Origin: UBA1672 sp051967755
Lineage (GTDB): Bacteria > Pseudomonadota > Alphaproteobacteria > Micavibrionales > Micavibrionaceae
Direction of reading: 5' to 3'
Assembly (NCBI GenBank): GCA_051967755.1
Contig: JBQDYD010000003.1
Location: 62,001 to 126,000, forward strand
DNA length: 64,000 nt
In this document: positions 27,185-36,028 of the stretch, piece by piece
Layout: the number at the start of each line of letters is the position of its first letter
Position numbering within the stretch: position 1 is the stretch's first letter
Position numbers and translations under genes: made by a program
Notes under the pieces: generated by a model
Database searches by the model: none
Seen by the model: the letters and a program-made list of their open reading frames with translations, nothing else
What the model was told of the DNA's origin: nothing

Positions 27185-28107
27185 CCCATTTCCAAGGCTT
27201 GATCGTTGCGATCGTGTGATGTGGTTGTGCTATCACTTTTGATTTTATCGATCATACGATCGGTAAGCTGTCTGATTTTTTCCGGTCCGTTATTCATCTC
27301 ACGTTCCACGCGCTCCAGCCCCATGGGGGAGCTGTTGGCTTCTAAAATCCATACGCCGCCATTACGGTCGACCTTTAGGTCAAATGCAACATATTGAACG
27401 TCATGCGCTTCGTGTAAATGCGATGCGATGCGGTCAATTTGATCGATTATTTTCGGGTCTTCGACTTCTACTGGAAGCGACCCCGCCCAATAGCTTGGGT
27501 TGGCGCGGCTTCCCGGCGTTGCATGTTCAACATTCTTTGTATATACGATTTGGCTTTCGCCATCTAAACAAATTGCCCTAACCTCAGGGTAGGGGCCATT
27601 CTCATCGCCCATATATTGCTGCACCAACATTTTATCGCCCCTGTCGCGATTTTGCCTGATCGTATGGATTGCTTGCGTTAACTTTTCTTCATCATCCACA
27701 ATAAAGACATCTTGAGAGAGCGAGCCGTTATTTGGTTTTAAAACGATAGGAAGGCTGAAAACGTGTTCCGGGTCGTTGATTTTGGCTTTTATGTCCTTTG
27801 CAATGTCTGCATCGCTTTGGTTCGATTTTTTTGCAATGGCATCGGTATAGGGAAATCTAAGCGCATCATTTGTGGTCTCATAAAAACGCCATTTATCATT
27901 CATCATCGCATCGGCCTCAGTTGAATTAAACGGTGTGTTACCAAAGGCGAATCTATGAATTTGCGTGCTTTGTTCAAATTGAAAAGTGACTTCCGGGCTC
28001 TCGCAAATCGGGTCATGATAAACCTGCGCATGCAGATCCTCATCCTGACGCCTGCGCCATGCATCAATCATGTATGATGCCAGATATTTCCTTTGTGATC
28101 CGTCCAC
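27181..28107 (-). CDS. ATP-grasp domain protein
   Basis: A 308-residue protein with ATP-grasp features. LPIVLKPNNGSLSQDVFIV (about residues 118-136) is the ATP-binding lysine strand. KMLVQQYMGDENGPYPEVRA lies in the middle, and DLKVDRNGGVWILEANSSP (about 244-262) carries the Mg2+-binding E and N. RimK/GshB-like enzymes ligate a carboxylate to an amine, but the substrate here is unknown. It lies alone and converges on the phosphoribosyltransferase-like pair. Confidence 0.75.
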   Translation of the reverse strand: MDGSQRKYLASYMIDAWRRRQDEDLHAQVYHDPICESPEVTFQFEQSTQIHRFAFGNTPFNSTEADAMMNDKWRFYETTNDALRFPYTDAIAKKSNQSDADIAKDIKAKINDPEHVFSLPIVLKPNNGSLSQDVFIVDDEEKLTQAIHTIRQNRDRGDKMLVQQYMGDENGPYPEVRAICLDGESQIVYTKNVEHATPGSRANPSYWAGSLPVEVEDPKIIDQIDRIASHLHEAHDVQYVAFDLKVDRNGGVWILEANSSPMGLERVEREMNNGPEKIRQLTDRMIDKIKSDSTTTSHDRNDQALEMG

Positions 28108-28115
28108 TTACAACA

Positions 28116-28151
28116 AAACCCGTAATTATTTTTTCTGTATAATACGGGTTT
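28116..28151 (-). terminator. terminator downstream of hemF
   Basis: A perfect 9-bp inverted repeat AAACCCGTA (28116-28124) / TACGGGTTT (28143-28151) lies after the hemF stop in the minus direction. It is followed on that strand by TGTTG rather than a long T run, so strength is uncertain. Confidence 0.5.
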
Positions 28152-28178
28152 GTCATATAAAAAGTAAAGAAAATCGGC

Positions 28179-29093
28179 TTAGGGCCATTTTGCTTCCGGG
28201 GGCATGGACATTAGTATGGCCTCTGTGTTGCCACCTGTTTTTAACCCGAACTGTGTCCCGCGGTCATAAAGCAGGTTAAATTCAACGTAACGTCCGCGTT
28301 TTACCAGTTGATGTTCGCGTTGTTCTTCTGTCCACTCTTTGTTTAATGAACGACGCACAATGTCACTATAGACTTTCTTGAATGTCATGCCGACGTCTTG
28401 TGTGAAAATAAAGTTATCTTCCCAACTTTTGCGATCCAGATAGTCATAGAAGATCCCCCCGATTCCCCTTGGTTCTTTACGGTGCGGAAGGTAGAAATAC
28501 CGGTCACACCATTCTTTGAACTCAGGGTAATAGGCTGGGTCATGCTGATCACAGCATGTCTTAAACGCGGCATGGAAATCTTTTGTGTCTTGCTCATTCG
28601 GGTACATCGGCGTTAGATCTGCACCTCCGCCGAACCAGCTTTTTGAGGTGGCAATCATGCGTGTATTCATATGTACGGCAGGGATAAGCGGCGATTGCAT
28701 GTGCGCAACCAGTGATATGCCTGATGCCCAAAACGCTCCGTTGCTTTCTTCTGCGCCCGGAATCTGTTTGGCAAATTGCTCGGAAAATGTACCGTGTACT
28801 TGTGAAAAGTTAACCCCGACCTTTTCGAATACGCGTCCGCGCATGATGCTCATTATGCCGCCGCCATGAAGAACAGAACCCGATTCATTTGGCTCACCTG
28901 ATTTTTCGCGTGTCCAAGGTGTTTTTTCAAAACGACCGGCGGGAAGGGATGCTTTTTCTGTTCCGGTGAGTTCATCCTCAATCTCTTCGAATGCTGTGCA
29001 TATTTGATCTTGGAGGTTTTTAAACCACTCTGCGGCGATTGCTTTTTTATCATTCAGTGTAAGATTTTCTAATTTTTGCACGATGCGTTCCAT
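28179..29093 (-). CDS. hemF: oxygen-dependent coproporphyrinogen III oxidase
   Basis: HemF converts coproporphyrinogen III to protoporphyrinogen IX with O2 in heme synthesis. The 304-residue protein matches the family throughout. Landmarks are GGGADLTPMYPNEQDTKDFH, YFYLPHRKEPRGIGGIFYDY, and the C-terminal GRYVEFNLLYDRGTQFGLKT with PPEAKWP. It lies 3 bases after trmL in the same transcript. Confidence 0.97.
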   Translation of the reverse strand: MERIVQKLENLTLNDKKAIAAEWFKNLQDQICTAFEEIEDELTGTEKASLPAGRFEKTPWTREKSGEPNESGSVLHGGGIMSIMRGRVFEKVGVNFSQVHGTFSEQFAKQIPGAEESNGAFWASGISLVAHMQSPLIPAVHMNTRMIATSKSWFGGGADLTPMYPNEQDTKDFHAAFKTCCDQHDPAYYPEFKEWCDRYFYLPHRKEPRGIGGIFYDYLDRKSWEDNFIFTQDVGMTFKKVYSDIVRRSLNKEWTEEQREHQLVKRGRYVEFNLLYDRGTQFGLKTGGNTEAILMSMPPEAKWP

Positions 29094-29096
29094 TTC

Positions 29097-29543
29097 TTAA
29101 GCTTTCGTTTGTCTTAGGGCTTCGCCTAGTATCATAGATGTTGCATTCACTATATTTAAAGAGCGCAGACCGTTTTGCATCGGGATATAGATGGCTCCGT
29201 CAACGCTGTTATGTACTTCATCAGGTACGCCTGCGCTTTCGCGGCCGGCTAATAAAATATCATCTTCTTGAAACGTGAAAGAGGTGTATGGTTGTGCCGC
29301 TTTCGTAGTCATTAGAATTATTCGCCTGTTTTTATTATGCGTTACATGGAAATTTTTCCACGACTCGTGGCGTGTTATTGTGATTTTGTCGTAATAATCG
29401 AGGGCAGATTTACGAATTTTGGACTTATTCCAGATAAATCCGCAAGGCTCGATAATGTCCAGTTCCACTCCCATGCATGCGCACAATCTAATCATGGCGC
29501 CGCAATTCTGCGGGATATCTGGTTGATATAATGCGATTTTCAA
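29097..29543 (-). CDS. trmL: tRNA (cytidine/uridine-34-2'-O)-methyltransferase TrmL
   Basis: TrmL is a SPOUT methyltransferase that modifies the wobble base of tRNA-Leu isoacceptors. The 148-residue length is typical. Its trefoil-knot motifs are IALYQPDIPQNCGAMIRLCA at the N-terminus and AGRESAGVPDEVHN, IPMQNGLRSLNIVNA in the C-terminal half. It shares a transcript with hemF and is divergent from petA. Confidence 0.95.
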   Translation of the reverse strand: MKIALYQPDIPQNCGAMIRLCACMGVELDIIEPCGFIWNKSKIRKSALDYYDKITITRHESWKNFHVTHNKNRRIILMTTKAAQPYTSFTFQEDDILLAGRESAGVPDEVHNSVDGAIYIPMQNGLRSLNIVNATSMILGEALRQTKA

Positions 29544-29710
29544 ATTTTTATTCCTTCGTGTACGGGGCTGTTTCTAATACTTTTCGGATAAAAAAACAAT
29601 TTTCTTTTGCAAGACTGGTCAGCAGGGGCTTGATCTATTATAAAGAGAAGACTAAAAGACTGTTTCAAAAGATTATCTTTCTACAATTTTATTATGAGGT
29701 TCAGGCGAAA

Positions 29711-30259
29711 ATGTCAGCCGAAACGAAAACAACTAAAGGACATGACGGGGAAACGCGTAGAGATTTCATGCAACTCCTCGCTGCCGCGTTTGGTGGTATA
29801 GGGGGCGTTTTTGCACTCTTGCCTATGATTAACTCTCTTAATCCCGCTAAGGATACGTTGGCTTTGGCAACGGTTGAGGTCAATATCAGTGATATTCCTA
29901 AGGGTGAAGCAAAGACAGTAATGTGGCAGGGAAAGCCAGTCTTTATTCGTCATCGCACACCGGAAGAAATAGAAGAAGCAGAAGATGTCGATGTGCAAAG
30001 TTTGTCAGATAAGCAGAGTGACGCTGATCGTGTTCAAAAGCCTGAATGGCTTGTGACAATCGGCATTTGTACCCACCTTGGTTGTGTTCCTGTCGGTCAA
30101 AAGCCAACAGAGGCACGCGGCGACTTTGGTGGTTGGCTCTGTCCGTGTCATGGTTCTCACTATGATACATCAGGCCGTATTCGTAAGGGGCCCGCACCTA
30201 AAAACTTGCCGGTGCCACCATATGAATTTGTTAGTGATACAGTAATAAAAATTGGATAA
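29711..30259 (+). CDS. petA: ubiquinol-cytochrome c reductase Rieske iron-sulfur subunit
   Basis: The Rieske subunit of cytochrome bc1 carries a 2Fe-2S cluster that takes electrons from ubiquinol to cytochrome c1. The 182-residue protein has a Tat-like start (TRRDFMQLLAAAFGGIGGVF) that also anchors it in the membrane. The ligand boxes are CTHLGC (C120, H122) and CPCHGS (C144, C146, H147). ATG 29711 is chosen because it begins right before this signal; the frame is open to 29531. It heads petABC. Confidence 0.96.
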   Translation: MSAETKTTKGHDGETRRDFMQLLAAAFGGIGGVFALLPMINSLNPAKDTLALATVEVNISDIPKGEAKTVMWQGKPVFIRHRTPEEIEEAEDVDVQSLSDKQSDADRVQKPEWLVTIGICTHLGCVPVGQKPTEARGDFGGWLCPCHGSHYDTSGRIRKGPAPKNLPVPPYEFVSDTVIKIG

Positions 30260-30271
30260 GGATTATTAAGG

Positions 30272-31834
30272 ATGGGAAGCGGACCACGCGAAGAGTTTGA
30301 CAATCCGGTGATTGAATGGATTGATTCCAGACTACCTATTTTTACGATGTTGGATAAAGAATACGGCGTATTCCCGACACCACGCAATTTCAACTATTTT
30401 TGGAATTTTGGCGCGATTGCCATGTTCATGCTGGTGACGATGATCCTGACAGGGATTATTCTCGCGATGCATTACACGGCAGATACGAAGCTGGCTTTCG
30501 ATAGTGTTGAGCGCATAACGCGCGATGTTAATGGCGGTTGGTTATTGCGTAACATTCACATGAATGGTGCGTCGTTCTTCTTTATCGCTGTTTATATCCA
30601 TATTTTCCGCGGTATGTATTATGGTTCTTATAAGCGTCCGCGCGAATTGCTGTGGATCTTAGGTGTCGTTATTTTCCTTCTTATGATGGCAACAGCCTTT
30701 ATTGGCTATGTTCTTCCGTGGGGTCAGATGAGCCTTTGGGGCGCGACAGTTATCACAAACCTGTTCTCTGCTATACCGTTTGTCGGCGATAGTATCGTGA
30801 CATTGCTGTGGGGTGGATTTGCGGTTGATAACCCAACATTAACGCGTTTCTTTGCGCTGCATTACCTCTTACCGTTTGTGATTTTTGCCGTTGTGTTTTT
30901 GCACATCTGGGCGCTGCATGTGACAGGTTCAAATAACCCGCTTGGTATTGATGTGAAGGGGCCGCAAGATACATTGCCGTTTAACCCGTATTATACATAT
31001 AAGGACTTATTCGGTCTGTTGGTGTTCTTGATTGTTTACTGTGTGTTTATTTTCTACATGCCTGATTCATTGGGGCACCCGGATAACTATATTCCCGCCA
31101 ATCCGTTGGTGACGCCTCCGCACATTGTGCCTGAATGGTATTTCCTGCCTTTCTATGCGATTTTGCGTGCGGTTACGTTTAACATTAATCTTTATATGAT
31201 TGCCGGCTTGGTTCTGCTGTTTGGCTTCTTGGTTGAGTTTATCTGGAGACATGAACCGAAGAACCTAAGCAAAGCACAGGGTGCTCTACTGCTAATCATT
31301 GGTGGTGGACTTGCGCTGTTTGGTTTGGCTGCGGATGCAAACCAACAGTGGGGTATCCCTCTGACAGCTGCAGAAGTTGCACCAATCTCTGCGAAACTGG
31401 GTGGTGTGCTTGCAATGTTTGGTTCAATCGGTTTGTTGGTTATTATGCCATGGCTTGATAATCATCCGGTGCGTTCGGCTAAGTTCCGTCCGTTGTTCCG
31501 CCTTTCAATGATTGTGTTCACGATTAGTGTTTTCATACTTGGATATGCAGGGTCGCAAGCTCCTGATAAAGTGTACCTTTCTTTCTGTATCGATAGTGCT
31601 GATGTCTGTGAAGCTGCCTCTCATGGTGCTCATGGAGCGCACGGCGAAGCTGCTGCGCATGAGCCGACCATGTTAAAGCTTGATAACACAATGGTGGCAC
31701 AGCTCTTCACTGGGTTTTACTTCTTCTTCTTCCTGATTTTATTGCCGCTACTTAGCCGCTTTGAAAAGGCGAAAGAGTTGCCGGTATCTATTCATCAGGC
31801 CGTATTAGACAAACAAAAAAAGGCGGGGGCATAA
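30272..31834 (+). CDS. petB: cytochrome b of the bc1 complex, with insertions
   Basis: This membrane subunit binds hemes bL and bH and both quinone sites. The 520-residue protein is about 80-120 residues longer than usual. Core motifs are present: heme-ligand His pairs in GGWLLRNIHMNG / AVYIHIFRG and FFALHYLLPF / VFLHIWALHVTGSNNP, and PEWYFLPFYAILRA (287-300). The next core segment SAKLGGVLAMFG starts only at 373, so about 72 extra residues with two hydrophobic stretches lie between. A second, His/Ala-rich insert (448-464) precedes the last helix. Confidence 0.95.
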   Translation: MGSGPREEFDNPVIEWIDSRLPIFTMLDKEYGVFPTPRNFNYFWNFGAIAMFMLVTMILTGIILAMHYTADTKLAFDSVERITRDVNGGWLLRNIHMNGASFFFIAVYIHIFRGMYYGSYKRPRELLWILGVVIFLLMMATAFIGYVLPWGQMSLWGATVITNLFSAIPFVGDSIVTLLWGGFAVDNPTLTRFFALHYLLPFVIFAVVFLHIWALHVTGSNNPLGIDVKGPQDTLPFNPYYTYKDLFGLLVFLIVYCVFIFYMPDSLGHPDNYIPANPLVTPPHIVPEWYFLPFYAILRAVTFNINLYMIAGLVLLFGFLVEFIWRHEPKNLSKAQGALLLIIGGGLALFGLAADANQQWGIPLTAAEVAPISAKLGGVLAMFGSIGLLVIMPWLDNHPVRSAKFRPLFRLSMIVFTISVFILGYAGSQAPDKVYLSFCIDSADVCEAASHGAHGAHGEAAAHEPTMLKLDNTMVAQLFTGFYFFFFLILLPLLSRFEKAKELPVSIHQAVLDKQKKAGA

Positions 31835-31838
31835 GATC

Positions 31839-32603
31839 ATGTCATTCAAACACTTAATTTTGACAGCCGCAGTTGTAATTATCGGAGCGCCAAATATTGC
31901 GTCGGCTGCGGGAGATGCACCGCATCCACCGTCCCAGCAATGGAGCTTTAGCGGGCCTTTCGGTCAATACGATAAAGCGGCAATGCAAAGAGGGTATAAG
32001 GTTTACCGCGAAGTGTGCGCCGCATGTCACAGCATGAAGCGTGTCTACTTCCGTAATCTTGAAGCTCTTGGCTATGATGAGTCACAAATCAAGAATATTG
32101 CATCTGAATACACCATCGAAGATGGCCCAAATGATGAAGGTGATATGTTTGAGCGTGTTCGCCTGCCAAGTGACCCTTTGCCATCACCTTTTGCAAATTC
32201 GAAGGCCGCAGCTTATGCGAATGGCGGTGCGATTCCTCCGGACTTGTCATTGATCACAAAGGCGCGTGCCAACGGGCCTAACTATGTGTATGCTTTGTTA
32301 ACCGGCTATCAAGAACCACCGGCTGGTGTTGAGGTTGTTGACGGTAAATATTGGAATAAGTATTTTGCCGGCCATAATATATCTATGGCACCACCACTTT
32401 CAGATGGGCAGGTTGGGTATGAAGACGGCACACCTGAAACAGTTGACCAATATTCGCGCGATTTGGTTCAATTCTTGATGTTTGCTGCTGATCCGCATAT
32501 GGAAGCGCGTAAGCAAGCAGGTTTTAGAGTGCTAATGTTCTTATTCATATTTGCGATCATTATGTATCGTGTGAAAAAGAAAGTCTGGGCAAACGCACAT
32601 TAA
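31839..32603 (+). CDS. petC: cytochrome c1
   Basis: Cytochrome c1 passes electrons from the Rieske protein to soluble cytochrome c. The 254-residue protein has a signal peptide (to about ASA at 21-23) and heme motif CAACH (C60, C63, H64). The expected Met ligand region reads NISMAPPLSDGQVGYEDGTP, and a C-terminal membrane anchor (VLMFLFIFAIIMYRVKKKV) follows. It lies 4 bases after cytochrome b. Confidence 0.96.
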   Translation: MSFKHLILTAAVVIIGAPNIASAAGDAPHPPSQQWSFSGPFGQYDKAAMQRGYKVYREVCAACHSMKRVYFRNLEALGYDESQIKNIASEYTIEDGPNDEGDMFERVRLPSDPLPSPFANSKAAAYANGGAIPPDLSLITKARANGPNYVYALLTGYQEPPAGVEVVDGKYWNKYFAGHNISMAPPLSDGQVGYEDGTPETVDQYSRDLVQFLMFAADPHMEARKQAGFRVLMFLFIFAIIMYRVKKKVWANAH

Positions 32604-32639
32604 ACATGTGTTCAGCCAACATTTTAAAATGATTATAAG

Positions 32640-32674
32640 CGCGCCTGCATTTGTTGGCGCGTTTGTCTTTTTTT
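32640..32674 (+). terminator. intrinsic terminator of petABC
   Basis: CGCGCC (32640-32645) and GGCGCG (32656-32661) form a GC-rich stem with a 10-base loop. It is followed by TTTGTC and seven T. It lies 37 bases after the petC stop and just before the TTG-started DUF924 gene. Confidence 0.7.
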
Positions 32675-32689
32675 ACGGGAGAGGGATAT

Positions 32690-33241
32690 TTGAGGGATAC
32701 GAAACAAGAAGTTTTAAAGTTTTGGTTTGAGGAAACTCAGCCACAACAGTGGTTTCAAAAAGATGAGAGCTTTGATCGTGAAATCACGGAACGATTTTCT
32801 GTGACCTATGATATGGCGAAAAAAGATTTATGCGCAGATTGGACTAAAGATGCGGACGGGTCATTGGCGTTGTGTCTGGTTTTGGATCAATTTCCGAGAA
32901 ATATGTTTAGAGATTCTCCGAAAGCCTTTGAAACAGATAAAAAAGCATTGCTTATCTCAAAGGAGGCATTGCACCGTGGGTATGATATGCTTTTGCCGAC
33001 GGTAAAACGTAAATTTTTGTATATGCCCTTTATGCATAGCGAGAATATAGATGAACAAAATCGCTGTGTATCATTGTTTGAGCAAATGCAAGAGGAGGAG
33101 CCGCTTAGCTATGATTATGCGATGCGTCATAAAGAAGTGATCGAGGAATATGGCAGGTTTCCACATCGAAACGTGATAATCGGGCGTGAGAGCACCAAAG
33201 AAGAGATTGAATATTTAAAATCACCCGGAGCAGGGTTTTAA
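32690..33241 (+). CDS. DUF924 family protein
   Basis: A 183-residue protein with the DUF924 pattern: EVLKFWFEE near the start, then LALCLVLDQFPRNMFRDSPK and RKFLYMPFMHSENIDEQNRC, ending with GRFPHRNVIIGRES. These proteins have a TPR-like helical fold and no firm function. The start appears to be TTG at 32690, with GGGAGAGGG a few bases upstream and the conserved sequence beginning there. An upstream in-frame TTG at 32651 lies within the petABC terminator. Confidence 0.88.
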   Translation: MRDTKQEVLKFWFEETQPQQWFQKDESFDREITERFSVTYDMAKKDLCADWTKDADGSLALCLVLDQFPRNMFRDSPKAFETDKKALLISKEALHRGYDMLLPTVKRKFLYMPFMHSENIDEQNRCVSLFEQMQEEEPLSYDYAMRHKEVIEEYGRFPHRNVIIGRESTKEEIEYLKSPGAGF

Positions 33242-33286
33242 TTCCTATCTCGAATCAATAGTAATTATATCATTTTTATCTTATGT

Positions 33287-33310
33287 AAAACCTTGAGTTG
33301 CTAAGGTTTT
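33287..33310 (+). terminator. terminator after the DUF924 gene
   Basis: AAAACCTT (33287-33294) / AAGGTTTT (33303-33310) is a perfect 8-bp inverted repeat with an 8-base loop. It is followed by GTTATTGTT, a weak T tract. Confidence 0.5.
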
Positions 33311-33400
33311 GTTATTGTTAAACGAATGAGATTTTTTTGATTTATAGTTTATTTTCCAGTTATCCTGAAGATATAACCAAAATACTGACAAGGAGGTCGC

Positions 33401-33607
33401 ATGTCTTTAACGACAGTATCTGAAGTTTCCGTATTAAACTCACGTATTGAAGCCTTGAAGGAGAAGCATTCGGCTCTTTCTCATGAAATTGAGGAAGCGC
33501 GTAAAAAATTATCAACCCCGGATTTCTATCTTAGCCAGCTAAAAAAGGAGAAATTGTTGGTTAAGGAGAAAATAGCCGCAGAAGAACGCGTGGCCGTTGG
33601 CCAGTAA
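33401..33607 (+). CDS. DUF465 (YdcH-like) small protein
   Basis: A 68-residue coiled-coil protein with the DUF465 layout: RIEALKEKHSALSHEIEEAR, then a short break around TPDFYLS, then QLKKEKLLVKEKIAAEE. The function of this abundant family is unknown. A strong AAGGAGG lies 5 bases before the ATG and a perfect terminator follows, so it is monocistronic. Confidence 0.88.
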   Translation: MSLTTVSEVSVLNSRIEALKEKHSALSHEIEEARKKLSTPDFYLSQLKKEKLLVKEKIAAEERVAVGQ

Positions 33608-33644
33608 GACATTAATTAACCCGATAATGTACTACTAAAAACAT

Positions 33645-33676
33645 AAAAGCCGGATCTTTTGATCCGGCTTTTTTCA
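33645..33676 (+). terminator. strong intrinsic terminator, possibly bidirectional
   Basis: AAAAGCCGGATC (33645-33656) and GATCCGGCTTTT (33661-33672) form a perfect 12-bp stem with a TTTT loop, followed by more T. The A-rich flank on the other side lets it also serve trcR, which ends at 33691 on the minus strand. Confidence 0.9.
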
Positions 33677-33690
33677 TATTCTTTTATTAT

Positions 33691-34437
33691 CTAGAATAAA
33701 TCAGAGGCTGTTTTTTCTGAATCATCTTGCTCATCATCGTCTGATGAAGGCGTGCCAAGTGCATCAGGCATGAAGTTTGAAAAGTCAAAACCACCTGATT
33801 GAGATGATCCGCTTGTTTCATCTTCTTGTGGTTTGTTAAGGCTTTCCTGAAGTTCTGCTTCTTTTTGTGCCTTTACCGCTTCGGGGTCTTTACCCGCTGC
33901 TTTCAAACCTTTGTGATATGCTTTTTCAAATTCTTGATATGTGCATAGGCCAAGTTCTGCAGGGTGGCGCGGACGCAATGTTGATGTATTTGGGTGCGTG
34001 CGCTCACGGATGGCATTGATTGTCGGTTTTGTCGTACCAACCAATTTGCAAATTTGAGCATCAGAAATTTCTGCATTATGCTTTAGAATGTAAGCAATAG
34101 CATCCGGCTTATCACCGCGCTTTGAAACAGGGGTGTAACGTGGACCCTTGGATCGAACTTTTGCCGCAGGAAGGTCACGTTTCGCGATTTTTAAGGATGC
34201 CGCCGGGTCAGATTCACAACGATCTAATTCGTCTTGAGTAAGCTCACCATAATCAATAGGATCTCTGCCGACCAAACCCTTGCCAATTTCTTCGTTTGCA
34301 AGTGCTTCAACTTCAATCTCTGTGATGCCTGTAAATTCGGCAATCTGTCTGAATGTAAGCGCAGTATTCTCAATCAACCATACGGATGTTGCTTTTGGCA
34401 TCAATAATTGTGCGCTTTGCTGTGCGGCCTTCGCCAT
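33691..34437 (-). CDS. trcR: cell-cycle transcriptional regulator TrcR (DUF1013)
   Basis: A 248-residue protein of the DUF1013 family, restricted to alphaproteobacteria and called TrcR in Caulobacter. The core contains MPKATSVWLIENTALTFRQI, ITEIEVEALANEEIGKGLVG, DAIAYILKHNAEISDAQICK and LVGTTKPTINAIRERTH, two helix-turn-helix-like regions. The C-terminal 60 residues are acidic and disordered. It is a single-gene unit, divergent from the DUF1192 gene. Confidence 0.9.
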   Translation of the reverse strand: MAKAAQQSAQLLMPKATSVWLIENTALTFRQIAEFTGITEIEVEALANEEIGKGLVGRDPIDYGELTQDELDRCESDPAASLKIAKRDLPAAKVRSKGPRYTPVSKRGDKPDAIAYILKHNAEISDAQICKLVGTTKPTINAIRERTHPNTSTLRPRHPAELGLCTYQEFEKAYHKGLKAAGKDPEAVKAQKEAELQESLNKPQEDETSGSSQSGGFDFSNFMPDALGTPSSDDDEQDDSEKTASDLF

Positions 34438-34651
34438 TTTGGTCTCCTTAAAAAAATTTCCAAAATTATGGGGTCATAGAACCTGTCCCTTGGTTCAATG
34501 TTTATTTTATTCAAAAATGTTTAGGGAACCTGCACTTTATAAGCAATTTTTTCATGAAATACCAGTTTTTTTTCTATCTGTTAGCATTTCATATATGGAT
34601 TGCTTTTAAGATGATATAATTCTACTCTTCACATCTGTGATTTGATGGGTG

Positions 34652-34660
34652 TGCTATAAT
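34652..34660 (+). promoter_or_regulatory. extended -10 promoter of the DUF1192 gene
   Basis: TGCTATAAT at 34652-34660 is a perfect TATAAT (34655-34660) with the TG extension. It lies 22 bases before the DUF1192 start, so the leader would be short. No recognisable -35 stands at the usual spacing. Confidence 0.5.
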
Positions 34661-34681
34661 GAATAATCAGGAGTTTTAGCC

Positions 34682-34861
34682 ATGTTTGATGATGATCTTC
34701 CCAAAGCAAAGACGGGCGAATTTCCACGTAATTTGGAGGGGCTTTCTGTCGCCGAATTGGATGAGTATATTGTAGCGCTCAAGGATGAAATTAAGCGGGT
34801 CGAGGTTGATATTTCGCAGAAAAAAGCATCTAGCGAAGCGGCCAACGCCTTTTTTAAATAA
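34682..34861 (+). CDS. DUF1192 small protein
   Basis: A 59-residue protein beginning MFDDDLPKAKTGEFPRNLEG and continuing LSVAELDEYIVALKDEIKRV. This is the standard DUF1192 layout (acidic start, then a single amphipathic helix) and is common in alphaproteobacteria. Function is unknown. CAGGAG lies 10 bases upstream. It is 24 bases ahead of guaC and could be co-transcribed with it. Confidence 0.85.
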   Translation: MFDDDLPKAKTGEFPRNLEGLSVAELDEYIVALKDEIKRVEVDISQKKASSEAANAFFK

Positions 34862-34885
34862 TAACACTCACATATAGGACTATCT

Positions 34886-35929
34886 ATGCGTATTGAAAAC
34901 GACACCAAACTTGATTTTAAAGACGTTCTTATTCGCCCAAAGCGTTCGACTTTGCGCTCACGCAAGGATGTTGATATCACGCGCAAATTTACATTTAAGT
35001 GGAGCGGGCGTGACTATCATGGTGTGCCGATTGTTGCCGCGAATATGGATGGTGTCGGAACGATGGCGATGGCAAAAGCCTTTAAAGAACAAGATTCCGT
35101 TATGAGCGTGGCATTGCATAAGCATTATGAACTTGATGCGCTAAATACGTTTTTTGATGAAAACGGCTGCGATAATGCATGGTACAGCATCGGTATGGTG
35201 CAGGCGGATCAGGAAAAATTAGAAGCATTTATGAAGGAGCGCCCTGACGCCATTGATAAATTATGTGTGGATGTTGCCAATGGCTATAGTGAGCATTTCG
35301 TTGATTTTGTGAAAACAATCCGCGAAAAATTCCCGAAACTAACCATCATGGCGGGTAATGTTGTGACCGGTGAAATGGTGGAGGAGCTGATTTTATCAGG
35401 CGTAGATGTTGTGAAAGTAGGGATTGGGCCGGGCAGTGTGTGTACGACCCGTAAAATGACGGGGGTTGGTTATCCGCAGCTCTCTGCGATTATTGAATGT
35501 GCGGATGCAGCGCATGGCTTGGGTGGTTTGATTTGCGCAGATGGCGGTTGCACTGTTCCCGGGGATATCGCAAAAGCCTTTGGTGCGGGCGCTGATTTTG
35601 TGATGCTTGGCGGGATGTTGGCCGGTCATGATCAGGCAGAGCAAACATTAATCGAAGAGAATGGTGAAAAGTATCTCGCTTTTTATGGTATGAGCAGTGA
35701 CACGGCGATGAAAAAGCATAAAGGCGGCGTTGCGGAATACCGTGCAAGCGAAGGTAAGACCGTAAAAATTCCATATCGCGGTGATGTATCGCAGTCAATT
35801 CAGGATATTCTCGGCGGTGTTCGTTCCGCTTGTACGTATGTTGGGGCGCGTCAATTAAAGGAACTGTCAAAGCGCACAACGTTTATCAAAGTCGGCCAGC
35901 AAATCAACACGGTTTTTGGCAACGGATAA
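34886..35929 (+). CDS. guaC: GMP reductase
   Basis: GuaC converts GMP to IMP with NADPH, linking guanine to adenine nucleotide pools. The 347-residue length equals that of the Escherichia coli enzyme. Diagnostic segments are KLDFKDVLIRPKRSTLRSR, VPIVAANMDGVGT and GIGPGSVCTTRKMTGVGYPQ with catalytic Cys186. LICADGGCTVPGDIAKAFGA and a C-terminal YRGDVSQSIQDILGGVRSA follow. The CBS-domain insert of IMP dehydrogenase is absent, which separates the two families. Confidence 0.95.
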   Translation: MRIENDTKLDFKDVLIRPKRSTLRSRKDVDITRKFTFKWSGRDYHGVPIVAANMDGVGTMAMAKAFKEQDSVMSVALHKHYELDALNTFFDENGCDNAWYSIGMVQADQEKLEAFMKERPDAIDKLCVDVANGYSEHFVDFVKTIREKFPKLTIMAGNVVTGEMVEELILSGVDVVKVGIGPGSVCTTRKMTGVGYPQLSAIIECADAAHGLGGLICADGGCTVPGDIAKAFGAGADFVMLGGMLAGHDQAEQTLIEENGEKYLAFYGMSSDTAMKKHKGGVAEYRASEGKTVKIPYRGDVSQSIQDILGGVRSACTYVGARQLKELSKRTTFIKVGQQINTVFGNG

Positions 35930-36028
35930 CCGTAATTATCTTTTGATTGGCTTGCGTCCTAACGCGCAAATCGATAGAGTGTTGTCTTCGCTGAATGTGA
36001 GTATGTATTAGTATTAAAGGAGCCTTAA

